The translations under genes were made by a program, and so were the position numbers. A stretch of DNA of 64,000 nucleotides from JBCCQL01 sp039414355 (lineage in GTDB: Bacteria > Planctomycetota > Planctomycetia > Pirellulales > Lacipirellulaceae), in contig JBCDJN010000006.1 in assembly GCA_039414355.1 (NCBI GenBank), positions 30,277 to 94,276 on the forward strand, given 5' to 3'. Positions 50,974-59,039 of the stretch are shown here, one piece after another; within the stretch, counting starts at the first letter, position 1, and every line of letters begins with the position of its first letter. The notes below the pieces were generated by a model that saw nothing but the letters and a program-made list of their open reading frames with translations, searched no databases and was not told the DNA's origin.

Positions 50974-51243
50974 ATGCAGCAAGCCATTGGATTAGTTGAA
51001 ACGAAAGGCCTTGTGCCCCTGGTCGAGGCGACCGACGCGATGGCCAAGGCGGCCAACGTGACTATTGAGAAGCGTGTCGGCATCGGCGGCGGCCTGGTCG
51101 CGACGATGGTGACCGGTGACGTCGGCAGCGTCCGCGCGGCCGTTGAGGCGGGCGCCGCCGCGGCGAGCCAGGTCGGCGAGTTGGTCTCCAGCCACATCAT
51201 CGCCCGGCCGTCCGACGGCGTGATCGACGCTTACTTCAAGTAG
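50974..51243 (+). CDS. BMC-H shell protein 2
   Basis: The 89-residue product is a compact BMC domain: MQQAIGLVETKGLVPLVEAT, GIGGGLVATMVTGDVGSVRA, AAVEAGAAAASQVGELVSSH, IIARPSDGVIDAY. It is a close relative of the first BMC-H protein encoded 44 bases upstream and was probably produced by duplication. Both would tile the shell facets; the pore loops differ (VFVTGDVA against TMVTGDVGS), so selectivity may differ. Confidence 0.95.
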   Translation: MQQAIGLVETKGLVPLVEATDAMAKAANVTIEKRVGIGGGLVATMVTGDVGSVRAAVEAGAAAASQVGELVSSHIIARPSDGVIDAYFK

Positions 51244-51295
51244 ACGTCGGCTAGCCGTCCCTCCCTACTAGCCCGCAAAGGAAGCGTGCCGCCCG

Positions 51296-52489
51296 ATGAA
51301 AGTCCTGGTCGCGAATCTCGGATCGACGAGCTTCAAGTACCGCCTGTTCGATATGGACGGCGAGCGTCAACTAGCGCGCGGCGGAGTCGAGCGCATCGGC
51401 GCAGACCAGAGCGATGCGTTCGTTGAGATCGGCGGGGAGAAGCGGGCGACCACGGTCGTCGCGCCGGACCATTCCGCCGCGGTTGAGCAGTGCCTGGCGC
51501 AGTTGACCGACGCCGAGCACGGCTGCTTGGAGAACGCCGACGAGGTGGCCGCCATCGGCTTCAAGGCGGTGCACGGCGGGCGTGCTGGCGGCGTGACGCG
51601 GGTGGACGACGAGGTGCTCTCGGCCATGCAGGAGATGGCGGAGGTCGCCCCGGCCCACAACCCGCCGTACATCGCGGCCATGCGGCAGATGCGTGAAAAG
51701 CTGCCGCACATCCCGCTGGTGGCGGCGTTTGAGACCGGCTTTCACCAGACCATCCCGGACCGGCTGCGGACCTACGCCACGCCCTCGGCATGGGCAGAGG
51801 AGTACGGGATCCGCCGCTGGGGGTTCCACGGAGCGAGCCATCGCTACGTCGGCCAACGGACGGCGGAACTGGTTGGCCGCGACGGATTGCGAGTGATCTC
51901 GTGCCACTTGGGGGGATCGAGCAGCGTTTGCGCGATCCGCAACGGCCAGAGCGTGGCGGCTTCGATGGGCATGAGCCCGCAGTCGGGGCTGCCGCAGAAC
52001 AACCGCGTGGGCGACTTCGACCCGTTCGCGCTGCCCGTCCTGATGGAGCGAACCGGCAAGGACCTGCACGGCGTGCTCGAGATGCTCGCCAACCAGTGCG
52101 GGCTGCTCGGCCTGTCGGGCAACAGCGGCGACGTTCGCGATCTTGCGGCGGCCGCCAAGTGCGGCGACGAAGCCTCGCGGCTCGCGCTCGAAGTCTACGT
52201 GACCGCCGTTCGCCACTACCTGGGGGCCTACCTGGTCGAGCTCGGCGGGGCGGACGTCTTGGCTTTTGCCGGCGGCATTGGCGAGAACGACGCCGCGATC
52301 CGCGCTGCCATTTGTTTGGGCCTCGCGCCGCTTGGGATTGAACTGGACGACGCGAAGAACCAAGCAACCCGGGAAGAAGCCCCCATCCACGCCGCCGCCA
52401 GCCGGACGCAGGTCTGGGTGGTGCCGACGAACGAAGAGATTGTGGTCGCCCGGCAGACCCGACAGCTCCTTCAAGCAACCCAACCGTGA
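51296..52489 (+). CDS. ackA: Acetate/propionate-type kinase
   Basis: The 397-residue enzyme has the ASKHA signatures of acetate kinase: MKVLVANLGSTSFKYRLFDM, GFKAVHGGRAGGVTRVDDEV, ETGFHQTIPDRLRTYATPS, RWGFHGASHRYVGQRTAELV, ISCHLGGSSSVCAIRNGQSV and LAFAGGIGENDAAIRAAICL. It makes ATP from acyl-phosphate and ADP, here probably lactoyl-phosphate supplied by PduL, giving lactate. It lies between the BMC-H genes and the first BMC-P gene, the conserved position in planctomycete BMC loci. GGAAGC lies upstream of the ATG. Confidence 0.93.
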   Translation: MKVLVANLGSTSFKYRLFDMDGERQLARGGVERIGADQSDAFVEIGGEKRATTVVAPDHSAAVEQCLAQLTDAEHGCLENADEVAAIGFKAVHGGRAGGVTRVDDEVLSAMQEMAEVAPAHNPPYIAAMRQMREKLPHIPLVAAFETGFHQTIPDRLRTYATPSAWAEEYGIRRWGFHGASHRYVGQRTAELVGRDGLRVISCHLGGSSSVCAIRNGQSVAASMGMSPQSGLPQNNRVGDFDPFALPVLMERTGKDLHGVLEMLANQCGLLGLSGNSGDVRDLAAAAKCGDEASRLALEVYVTAVRHYLGAYLVELGGADVLAFAGGIGENDAAIRAAICLGLAPLGIELDDAKNQATREEAPIHAAASRTQVWVVPTNEEIVVARQTRQLLQATQP

Positions 52490-52499
52490 GGCGTCCGCC

Positions 52500-52811
52500 T
52501 TGTTCCTCGCCAAAGTGACCGGCTCGCTCGTCGCGACCCAGAAAGCGGAGACGCTGCGCGGCCACAAGCTGCTGATCGTTGAGCCGTTCCGTCTCGACCC
52601 GAAGGCGCGGGGCGCCCTGGTGAGCGCGGGCCGGACGTTTGTGGCGGTCGACACGCTGGGCGTTGGCGAGGGGGAGATGGTGCTCATCACGCAGGGCTCC
52701 AGCGCTCGGTTGACCCCCGAGACCAAAGGCCTGCCGATCGACACCGTGGTGATTGGCATTGTCGATCGGGTTGATGTCGATCAGCAGTGCGTCTTCAACC
52801 ACGAGAATTAG
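52500..52811 (+). CDS. BMC-P (EutN/CcmL-type) shell protein 1
   Basis: A TTG at 52500, eleven bases after the kinase stop, gives 103 residues: MFLAKVTGSLVATQKAETLR, GHKLLIVEPFRLDP, AVDTLGVGEGEMVLITQGSS and TVVIGIVDRVDVD. These are the EutN/CcmL (BMC-P) elements; the protein forms pentamers that close the shell vertices. There is no nearby ATG in frame that keeps the family N-terminus, so TTG is preferred. It is one of three BMC-P proteins in this locus. Confidence 0.92.
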   Translation: MFLAKVTGSLVATQKAETLRGHKLLIVEPFRLDPKARGALVSAGRTFVAVDTLGVGEGEMVLITQGSSARLTPETKGLPIDTVVIGIVDRVDVDQQCVFNHEN

Positions 52812-52864
52812 CGGCGCCGACGGCACGCGCCCTTGGCGGACCCTCGAACAACGACTGACAAACC

Positions 52865-54301
52865 ATGCAACTTGACGAAACCGTAATCCGCAGCGTTGTG
52901 GCCCAGGTCCTCGCCGAAGTCGGCACCATCCCGCCGGCGGGCGCCGCGACGGGCTACGCGGGCCGGCACGGTGTGTTTACGTGTGTCGACCAGGCCGTCG
53001 CCGCCGCAAGCGACGCCTTCGACCAGCTCAGCCGGCGGACCATCGAAGACCGCAAGCGGATCATCGAGCACATCCGCCGCATCTCGATCGATCAGTGCGT
53101 TGAACTTGGCACGATGGAGATGGAGGAGACCCAAGTCGGTCGGCTGGAGCACAAGATCGAGAAGCTCCGCACACTCGGCGAGAAGACGCCGGGCGTGGAG
53201 TTCATGAAGTCCGACGTTTACAGCGGTGACCACGGGCTGGCGGTCATCGAGCGGGCGCCGTTTGGCGTGATTGGCGCCATCACCCCGGTCACGCACTCGC
53301 TGCCCACCATCACGGGCAACGCCGTCAACATGATCGCGGGCGGGAACACGCTGGTGGTCAACCCTCACCCCAGCGGCAAGCGGGTGGCTGCCGAGGGCGT
53401 GCGGCGATTCAACGAGGCGATCCACGCCGATCTGGGCATCGACAACCTGATCTGCGTGATCGAAGAACCGACGCTGGAGTCCGCCAACGCCTTGTTCGCC
53501 CACCGCGGCATCGCGTGCATCTGCGTCACCGGCGGTCCGGCGGTGGCGAAGGCGGCGCTCAACAGCGGCAAGCGGGCGATCGTCGCCGGCCCGGGCAACC
53601 CGCCCGTGGTGGTTGACGAGACCGCCGACTTCGACCGCGCGGCGCAATCGATCATCGCCGGCGCCTCGTACGACAACAACCTGTTGTGCATCGCCGAGAA
53701 GGAAGTCTTCTGCACCGACGCCGCCTTCGACCCCATGATGAAGGCGATGGAGATGGCCGGCGCCGTTCGGCTCAACGCCGCCGAGATCGACCGCCTGACG
53801 GCGGCCGCGATCACTTCCGTTGGCGAGGGCGCCGACAAGCACGACGTAGCCGCCAAGGAATTCATCGGCAAAGACGCGGCGGTGCTGGCCCAGGCCGCCG
53901 GCCGCGACGTGCCGCCGGAGACGCTGCTGTTGTTCGGCGAGACAACCGAGTCAAACCCGTTCGTGCCCGTGGAGCAGATGATGCCCTTCGTACCGTTCGT
54001 GCGGTGCGGCGACATCCACGACGCCATCGCCAAGGCGAAGCACTACGAGCACGGCTTCCGCCACACCGCGTTGATCCACACTAACAACGTCCGCCACATG
54101 ACGATGATGGGCCGGGCGCTGGACACCACGCTGTTCGTCAAGAACGGCCCGTGCATGTCCTCGCTGGGCCTCGGGGGCGAGGGCTACCTCTCGTTCTCTA
54201 TCGCCACGCCCACCGGCGAAGGCGTCACCACACCGCTCACGTTCACGCGAGAGCGGCGGTGCTCGCTGATCGACGACCTTCACATCCTCGGCCGAGACTG
54301 A
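52865..54301 (+). CDS. CoA-acylating aldehyde dehydrogenase (PduP/EutE-type)
   Basis: The 478-residue enzyme starts with an amphipathic encapsulation-like helix (MQLDETVIRSVVAQVLAEVG) and a short linker. The dehydrogenase body follows: FGVIGAITPVTHSLPTITGN, CVTGGPAVAKAALNSGKRAI, VAGPGNPPVVVDETADFDRA, the catalytic Cys275 in YDNNLLCIAEKEVFC, and GLGGEGYLSFSIATPTGEGV near the end. It oxidises lactaldehyde (and perhaps other aldehydes) with NAD and CoA to lactoyl-CoA inside the shell. It follows the first BMC-P gene and precedes the second. Confidence 0.95.
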   Translation: MQLDETVIRSVVAQVLAEVGTIPPAGAATGYAGRHGVFTCVDQAVAAASDAFDQLSRRTIEDRKRIIEHIRRISIDQCVELGTMEMEETQVGRLEHKIEKLRTLGEKTPGVEFMKSDVYSGDHGLAVIERAPFGVIGAITPVTHSLPTITGNAVNMIAGGNTLVVNPHPSGKRVAAEGVRRFNEAIHADLGIDNLICVIEEPTLESANALFAHRGIACICVTGGPAVAKAALNSGKRAIVAGPGNPPVVVDETADFDRAAQSIIAGASYDNNLLCIAEKEVFCTDAAFDPMMKAMEMAGAVRLNAAEIDRLTAAAITSVGEGADKHDVAAKEFIGKDAAVLAQAAGRDVPPETLLLFGETTESNPFVPVEQMMPFVPFVRCGDIHDAIAKAKHYEHGFRHTALIHTNNVRHMTMMGRALDTTLFVKNGPCMSSLGLGGEGYLSFSIATPTGEGVTTPLTFTRERRCSLIDDLHILGRD

Positions 54302-54312
54302 GGACGCTCCCG

Positions 54313-54576
54313 ATGCTCAACGCACGAGTCGAAGGAATCGCCACCGCGACCGTCAAGCACCCTTCCTTGGAAGGTCGGCGGATGGTCATCGTCCAGGCGT
54401 ACGGTCCGGATGGCGTCACGCCGGACGGCGATCCGCTGCTGGCGGTCGACGCCCAGTACGGCGCCGGCGTTGGGCAAGACGTAGTGATCACAAGCGACGG
54501 CGCCGCGTCGCGCGAGGTGCTGGGCTCCAACACCACGCCCGTCCGCTGGACCGTCCTGGGGGTCCGTGACGCGTGA
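54313..54576 (+). CDS. BMC-P (EutN/CcmL-type) shell protein 2
   Basis: The 87-residue product has the BMC-P fold: MLNARVEGIATATVKHPSLE, GRRMVIVQAYGPDG, AVDAQYGAGVGQDVVITSDG and PVRWTVLGVRDA. Like its two homologues in the operon it forms vertex pentamers. The stop overlaps the GTG start of the next small gene (GTGA), coupling their translation. Confidence 0.92.
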   Translation: MLNARVEGIATATVKHPSLEGRRMVIVQAYGPDGVTPDGDPLLAVDAQYGAGVGQDVVITSDGAASREVLGSNTTPVRWTVLGVRDA

Positions 54577-54839
54577 CGCTCAGCGAAGACCAACTCGAGT
54601 GGATCGTCCAAGAGGTCGTGCGTCGCCTGCAAGCGTCGTCTCAACCCAACTCGCAATCAAGCAACCCACAACCGCAAGCAGCCGGCGAGCTACGCCTCGC
54701 CGATCGGCTAGTCACCACGGAAACCCTGAGAGGTCGGCTGAGCGGCATCGCCCGCGTCGTTACCCGCGGCGACGCGGTGATCACCCCCGCGGTCGTCGAC
54801 CAACTCAAAGACCACAAGATCGAACTCGTCCGCGGCTAG
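54573..54839 (+). CDS. Small BMC-associated protein with encapsulation-like N-terminal helix
   Basis: A GTG at 54573, overlapping the BMC-P stop, gives 88 residues. The first ~20 (LSEDQLEWIVQEVVRRLQAS) form an amphipathic helix of the type that targets cargo to BMC shells, followed by a Gln/Ser/Asn/Pro-rich linker (about 22-36). A short C-terminal domain follows (LADRLVTTETLRGRLSGIAR, VVTRGDAVITPAVVDQLKDH). I do not recognise a catalytic family. Its plan, targeting helix plus linker plus mini-domain, suggests a structural or scaffolding protein of the lumen. It sits between two BMC-P genes. Confidence 0.75.
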   Translation: MTLSEDQLEWIVQEVVRRLQASSQPNSQSSNPQPQAAGELRLADRLVTTETLRGRLSGIARVVTRGDAVITPAVVDQLKDHKIELVRG

Positions 54840-54878
54840 CCATCGCAAGCGGTGAGCCACCGGCAAGAGCTACCGACA

Positions 54879-55178
54879 ATGAGAATCGCCAAAGTCATCG
54901 GAAGCGTCGTTCTGAGCCGGGCACACCCCGCGCTCGACGGGGCGGTGCTTCGTCTGGCGACGCCGATGACGCTCGAAGAACTCCGCACCCGCGGCGAGCC
55001 CGCCGCTGAGCCGCTGGTGGTGTGGGACGGGCTCGGAGCGGGCATCGGCTCGCTGATCGCCCTGAGCGAGAGCGGCGAGGCGGCCCAGCCCTTCCGACCC
55101 GAACTGAAGCCCGTTGACGCGTACAACTCGGCCATCCTGGACGAGGTACAGATCGCGGGCGCCGAGGATCAGAGTTAG
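54879..55178 (+). CDS. BMC-P (EutN/CcmL-type) shell protein 3
   Basis: From ATG 54879 the product is 99 residues: MRIAKVIGSVVLSRAHPALD, LVVWDGLGAGIGSLIALSES, KPVDAYNSAILDEVQIA. It is the most divergent of the three BMC-P proteins, with a long insertion around RLATPMTLEELRTRGEP. An in-frame ATG at 54852 would add nine non-family residues. Three BMC-P genes, two BMC-H genes and no BMC-T gene is the known shell set of Planctomycetes/Verrucomicrobia-type compartments. Confidence 0.9.
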   Translation: MRIAKVIGSVVLSRAHPALDGAVLRLATPMTLEELRTRGEPAAEPLVVWDGLGAGIGSLIALSESGEAAQPFRPELKPVDAYNSAILDEVQIAGAEDQS

Positions 55179-55207
55179 CACCAACCGACTGTAAGCAGGC
55201 ACTTTCC

Positions 55208-56071
55208 ATGAGCAACGTCCACCGCATGAAACAAGAGATCTGCGCCATCGGCGACCGGATCTACAAGAAGGGTTTCGCCGCCGCCAACGACGGTAACATC
55301 ACCTACCGTATCAGCGAGAACGAGGTTCTCTGCACGCCCACGATGCACTCCAAGGGGTTCTTGGAGCCGAACGACATCTGCACGGTCGACATGGACGGCA
55401 ACCAAATCGCCGGCAGCAAGAAGCGATCGAGCGAAGCGCTCTTGCACCTTGAGATCATGAAGGCGCGGCCGGATGTCAAGAGCGTCGTCCACTGCCACCC
55501 GCCCCACGCAACGGCGTTCGCCGTGGCGCGGGAGCCGATCCCGCAGTGCGTCCTGCCGGAGGTGGAGGTCTTCCTGGGAGACGTGCCAATCACCCGGTAC
55601 GAGACGCCGGGCGGCAAGAAGTTCGCCGAGACCATCCTGCCGTTTGTGCAGAACACCAACGTGATTGTGCTCGCCAACCACGGTACCGTGAGCTACGGCG
55701 AGAACGTTGAGCGGGCGTACTGGTGGACCGAGATCCTCGACGCCTACTGCCGGATCCTGATCCTCGCCAAGCAGGTGGGGAACGTTGAGTACCTGAACCA
55801 GCAGCAGTCGCAAGAACTGCTCGATCTCAAGGCGAAGTGGGGCTTTGACGACCCGCGGCTGAAGAAGGAGTTCGAGAACTGCGACATCTGCGCGAACGAC
55901 ATCTTCCGCGAGAGCTGGCAGGAGGCGGGCGTCGCACGGCGGGGATTCCCGTCGCCGCCAACCATGCCCGCCGGCGGATCGTCTTCCGCCGCAGCGTCGC
56001 CCGTCGGCGGCGAGGAAGCCCTCATCCAGGCCATCACCGACCGCGTGGTCGAAGCGCTGTCAAGCAAGTAA
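55208..56071 (+). CDS. Class II aldolase (L-fuculose/L-rhamnulose-1-phosphate type) with C-terminal encapsulation peptide
   Basis: The 287-residue enzyme has the zinc-aldolase core: FAAANDGNITYRISENEVLC, KRSSEALLHLEIMKARPDV, VVHCHPPHATAFAVAREPIP with the His ligands, and VIVLANHGTVSYGENVERAY with the third His. A C-terminal linker rich in Pro/Gly/Ser/Ala (about 248-266) leads to an amphipathic helix (GEEALIQAITDRVVEALSSK), an encapsulation peptide. It cleaves fuculose- or rhamnulose-1-phosphate to dihydroxyacetone phosphate and lactaldehyde, the step that defines this type of compartment. Exact sugar specificity is not decided by the sequence. Confidence 0.92.
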   Translation: MSNVHRMKQEICAIGDRIYKKGFAAANDGNITYRISENEVLCTPTMHSKGFLEPNDICTVDMDGNQIAGSKKRSSEALLHLEIMKARPDVKSVVHCHPPHATAFAVAREPIPQCVLPEVEVFLGDVPITRYETPGGKKFAETILPFVQNTNVIVLANHGTVSYGENVERAYWWTEILDAYCRILILAKQVGNVEYLNQQQSQELLDLKAKWGFDDPRLKKEFENCDICANDIFRESWQEAGVARRGFPSPPTMPAGGSSSAAASPVGGEEALIQAITDRVVEALSSK

Positions 56072-56123
56072 GCCCCGCTGCAACCAACGCCTCACCACTC
56101 ACCCGCAAGCAGATCACCATCCC

Positions 56124-57062
56124 ATGAAAGTAAGCATCATTGGCGGCGGCGGCTTGGTTGGCAGCTGCGCCGGCTTTGCGTTGCAGGCCGGCGGCGTCGT
56201 CCGCGAGATCAGCCTGCTTGACGTCAACGCCGACCTCGCAGCCGGCCAGGCGCTCGACCTGCTGCACGGCGGCCCCAGCTTGGCCGACCAGGTCATCAAC
56301 TCCGGCGGCTACGAGCATATCCCAACCAGCGACGTTATCTGCGTCACCGCCGGCCTCCGCCGCAAGCCGGACGAGAGCCGGCTGGATCTCATCAACCGCA
56401 ACGTCGACCTCTTCCTGACGATTCTCGAAGACATTAAGAAGGCCGGGCCGAAGCCCTCGGCGATTGTCTTCGTCGTCTCGAACCCGGTCGACGTGCTCAC
56501 GTACCTGGCGGCGCAGCGGCTCGGGTTGCCGGAGTCGCAGGTGATTGGCCTGGGGACGCAGCTCGATACGATCCGCTTCCGCAGCCTCATCGCCGCCGAA
56601 CTGAACGCACCGCCAACCCAGGTGAAGGCACTGATCCTTGGCGAGCACGGAGACAGCATGGTCCCCGTCTGGTCGAGCGCGACGATCGGTGGCCTGCCGC
56701 TGGAAAAGTTCGCGGGCTGGAACGTCAACCTGGCGAGCAAGCTATTCACCCGCACCAAGGGGAGCGGCGCCGAGGTCATCCGCGGCAAGGGCGGCGCCGG
56801 CTTCGCCGTTGGCGTGGCGATCCAGGACGTGGTTGAGGCGATCGCCCTCGACCGCCGCCAAGTCCTGCCGATCTCCAGCGTGCAGAACGGGTGCTATGGC
56901 ATCCGGGACGTCGCGCTCTCCGTGCCGACGGTCGTCGGCCGCTCGGGCGTGGTCGGCACGATGGAGATCGAGCTCTGGCCGAAAGAGATGCAAGCTCTCC
57001 GCCACAGCGGCAACGTCTTGCGTCAAACGATCGACACCGTGTTGACCCGGATCGGCGGCTGA
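56124..57062 (+). CDS. NAD-dependent lactate/malate dehydrogenase family enzyme of the BMC locus
   Basis: The 312-residue enzyme has the Rossmann start MKVSIIGGGGLVGSCAGFAL, the acidic NAD-binding residue in ISLLDVNADLAAGQALDLLH, the substrate loop TAGLRRKPDESRLDLINRN, VSNPVDVLTYLA, and the catalytic His in LGEHGDSMVPVWS. In the loop, Arg80 occupies the position that is Gln in lactate dehydrogenases and Arg in malate dehydrogenases, so malate or a bulkier 2-hydroxy acid is possible. In this operon it is usually thought to recycle NADH/NAD for the aldehyde dehydrogenase. No clear encapsulation peptide is visible. Confidence 0.85.
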   Translation: MKVSIIGGGGLVGSCAGFALQAGGVVREISLLDVNADLAAGQALDLLHGGPSLADQVINSGGYEHIPTSDVICVTAGLRRKPDESRLDLINRNVDLFLTILEDIKKAGPKPSAIVFVVSNPVDVLTYLAAQRLGLPESQVIGLGTQLDTIRFRSLIAAELNAPPTQVKALILGEHGDSMVPVWSSATIGGLPLEKFAGWNVNLASKLFTRTKGSGAEVIRGKGGAGFAVGVAIQDVVEAIALDRRQVLPISSVQNGCYGIRDVALSVPTVVGRSGVVGTMEIELWPKEMQALRHSGNVLRQTIDTVLTRIGG

Positions 57063-57244
57063 ATCGCTTCTCGGATCGACGCCACTGTTGACCGACGAGC
57101 AAGCGCTCTGCCGGAACGCCCCCAGGTCGGGCGCCCGTCTGGTGGGTTGCTCGCGTTGGCGATTCGGTTACTCTGCGATTGGCGAAGTCGCCGGGAGACG
57201 CTCTCTCCTCTTGAACGCAGCCCGACAGAAACGGAGCGAATCGA

Positions 57245-58174
57245 ATGAACGCCTCTCACTCTTCGGCAGGTGCTCGCGTAAGCGGCGTTGACCGCCGAGC
57301 ATTCCTCAGCGCCGCAGCGGCGGCCGCGGCTGCCGGGCTTGCTCCAAGAAACGCCGTCGCCGCCAATGCCACGCCGCCGCGGCCGGAGATCTGCGTCTTC
57401 ACCAAGTTCCTCCAGTCGCTTAGCTACGACGAGATGGCGGCCGCCGTAGCGGAGATTGGCTTGGATGGTGTCGAGGCGACCGTCCGCAACAAGGGCCACG
57501 TTCTTCCCGAGCGGGTGGAAGACGATCTGCCGAAGCACCAGGAAGCGATCACTCGTCACGGCCTCAAGACGACGATGATCACCACCGACGTGCTCGACCT
57601 TGATCAACCGCACAGCGAGAAGGTGCTCCGCACCGCGGCGTCGCTGGGCATCAAGCAGTACCGGATGGGCTTCTACCGGTACGACAAGAACCGCGGCGTT
57701 CGGGAACAACTGGACGAGATCGGGCCGCGGATGCGTGACGTCGCGGCGCTCAACCGGGAGCTGGGCATCTCTGCCGTTTACCAGAACCACAGCGGCGCCA
57801 AGTACGTCGGCGCGCCGCTTTGGGACTTGCAGAGCCTGCTGAAGGACATCCCGCCCTCGGTAATCGGCAACGCCTTCGACATCCGCCACGCCACGGTTGA
57901 AGGCGGCTTGGCGTGGCCGCTCCACTACGACTTGATGAAGCCGCACATCGGCGCGGTCTACGTCAAGGACTTCAAGTGGGTCGGCAAGAAGCCCGAACAT
58001 GTGCCGCTCGGCACCGGGCAGGTGGACAGCGAGTTCTTCAAGCTGCACCTCGCCACCGGGCCGCGTTGCCCGATCTCGCTTCACATCGAATACCTGAAGA
58101 AGGGCGACGCCCAGCAAAACCTTGCCGCCATCCGCCGCGACTTCGGCGTCCTGAAAGAGTGGCTCGACGTGTAG
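57245..58174 (+). CDS. Tat-signal sugar phosphate isomerase/epimerase-family protein
   Basis: The 309-residue product begins with a Tat signal (VDRRAFLSAAAAAAAAGLAP) and continues as a xylose-isomerase-like TIM barrel: ICVFTKFLQSLSYDEMAAAV, GLDGVEATVRNKGHVLPERV, YRMGFYRYDKNRGVREQLDE, VYQNHSGAKYVGAPLWDL, FDIRHATVEGGLAWPLHYD, GAVYVKDFKWVG. The Glu, Asp and His in these strands are candidate metal ligands. Planctomycetes carry many exported relatives whose substrates are unknown. GGAGCG precedes the ATG. It follows the BMC operon after a 182-base gap, so it may be a separate unit. Confidence 0.8.
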   Translation: MNASHSSAGARVSGVDRRAFLSAAAAAAAAGLAPRNAVAANATPPRPEICVFTKFLQSLSYDEMAAAVAEIGLDGVEATVRNKGHVLPERVEDDLPKHQEAITRHGLKTTMITTDVLDLDQPHSEKVLRTAASLGIKQYRMGFYRYDKNRGVREQLDEIGPRMRDVAALNRELGISAVYQNHSGAKYVGAPLWDLQSLLKDIPPSVIGNAFDIRHATVEGGLAWPLHYDLMKPHIGAVYVKDFKWVGKKPEHVPLGTGQVDSEFFKLHLATGPRCPISLHIEYLKKGDAQQNLAAIRRDFGVLKEWLDV

Positions 58175-58243
58175 CGCCCGCTGTGCGACATTCCGTTGCG
58201 ACGACGGACAGTCGATTCCCCTCACAGATCAGGCGAGGTTGCT

Positions 58244-58996
58244 GTGCAGCTTGAAGGTAAGCGTGCGCTCATCACGGGCGGCACCCGCGGCATCGGCGAA
58301 GCCATTGCCCTGGACTTCGCAACCCACGGCGCTGGGGTTGTGATCAACAGCCGCAGCCGCGACGACGCGGCGGACTCGGCAATGGCGAAGCTGAGTTCCG
58401 TCGGCCGCCCCGCCGAGTTCATCGCGGGCGACGTCGCGAAGCCGGGCGAGGTTGAGTCGCTTGTGCAGGCGTCGGTCGACGCGTTCGGCGGGTTGGACGT
58501 GTTGGTCCACAACGCGGGCGGCCCCGCTCCGGGCACGATCGACAGCGTCTCGCCCGAGACCTGGATGAACGCGTTCGACGTTCATGTCCACGCGGCTTAC
58601 CACCTGTGCCGGTTCGCGATGCCGCACCTGCGGAAGAATTCCGAAGCGGTCATCCTGCTGGTCTCGTCCGTCGCCGGCATCCGCGGCTGCCCCGGAGCGT
58701 TGGCTTACGGGACGGTGAAGGGGGCAATCCTGCAGTTCACCCGCATGCTGGCCCGCGACCTGGCGGACGACAACATCCGCGTGAACTGCGTGGCGCCGGG
58801 CATCATCCGCACCCGCTTTCACGAGTCGATGACCGAAGAGACCAAGGCCCACAACCTCGCCAATCGCATCCCGCTGCACCGCGAGGGCACGGTGGAAGAC
58901 GTGGCGCAAGTGGCTCACCTGCTGGCCACCAACAGCTTCATCACCGGCGAAACCTACGTGGTCGACGGCGGCACCAGCATGCAGGTCGTCCGCTAG
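58244..58996 (+). CDS. Short-chain dehydrogenase/reductase
   Basis: A GTG at 58244 with CGAGG upstream gives 250 residues; an open extension to 58196 is not family-like. The motifs are TGGTRGIGEA (cofactor), NSRSRDD after beta2 (suggesting NADP), HNAGGPAPG in place of NNAG, the catalytic VSSVAG and YGTVKGA, and VAPGIIRTRFHESM. The last segment (FITGETYVVDGGTSMQVV) closes the classical SDR fold. It lies between a sugar isomerase-like gene and a PfkB kinase, which points to sugar or sugar-acid catabolism, perhaps 5-keto-4-deoxyuronate-type reduction; substrate not resolved. Confidence 0.82.
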   Translation: MQLEGKRALITGGTRGIGEAIALDFATHGAGVVINSRSRDDAADSAMAKLSSVGRPAEFIAGDVAKPGEVESLVQASVDAFGGLDVLVHNAGGPAPGTIDSVSPETWMNAFDVHVHAAYHLCRFAMPHLRKNSEAVILLVSSVAGIRGCPGALAYGTVKGAILQFTRMLARDLADDNIRVNCVAPGIIRTRFHESMTEETKAHNLANRIPLHREGTVEDVAQVAHLLATNSFITGETYVVDGGTSMQVVR

Positions 58997-59039
58997 GCGA
59001 GTGACTCGCCGTAAGTCGCCTCCGCCGTCGAAGCGGCCG

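Noticed and set aside
51371..52826. Antisense open frames of 421-462 codons opposite acetate kinase
   Set aside because: The plus-strand acetate kinase motifs are complete; the antisense products have no recognisable features.
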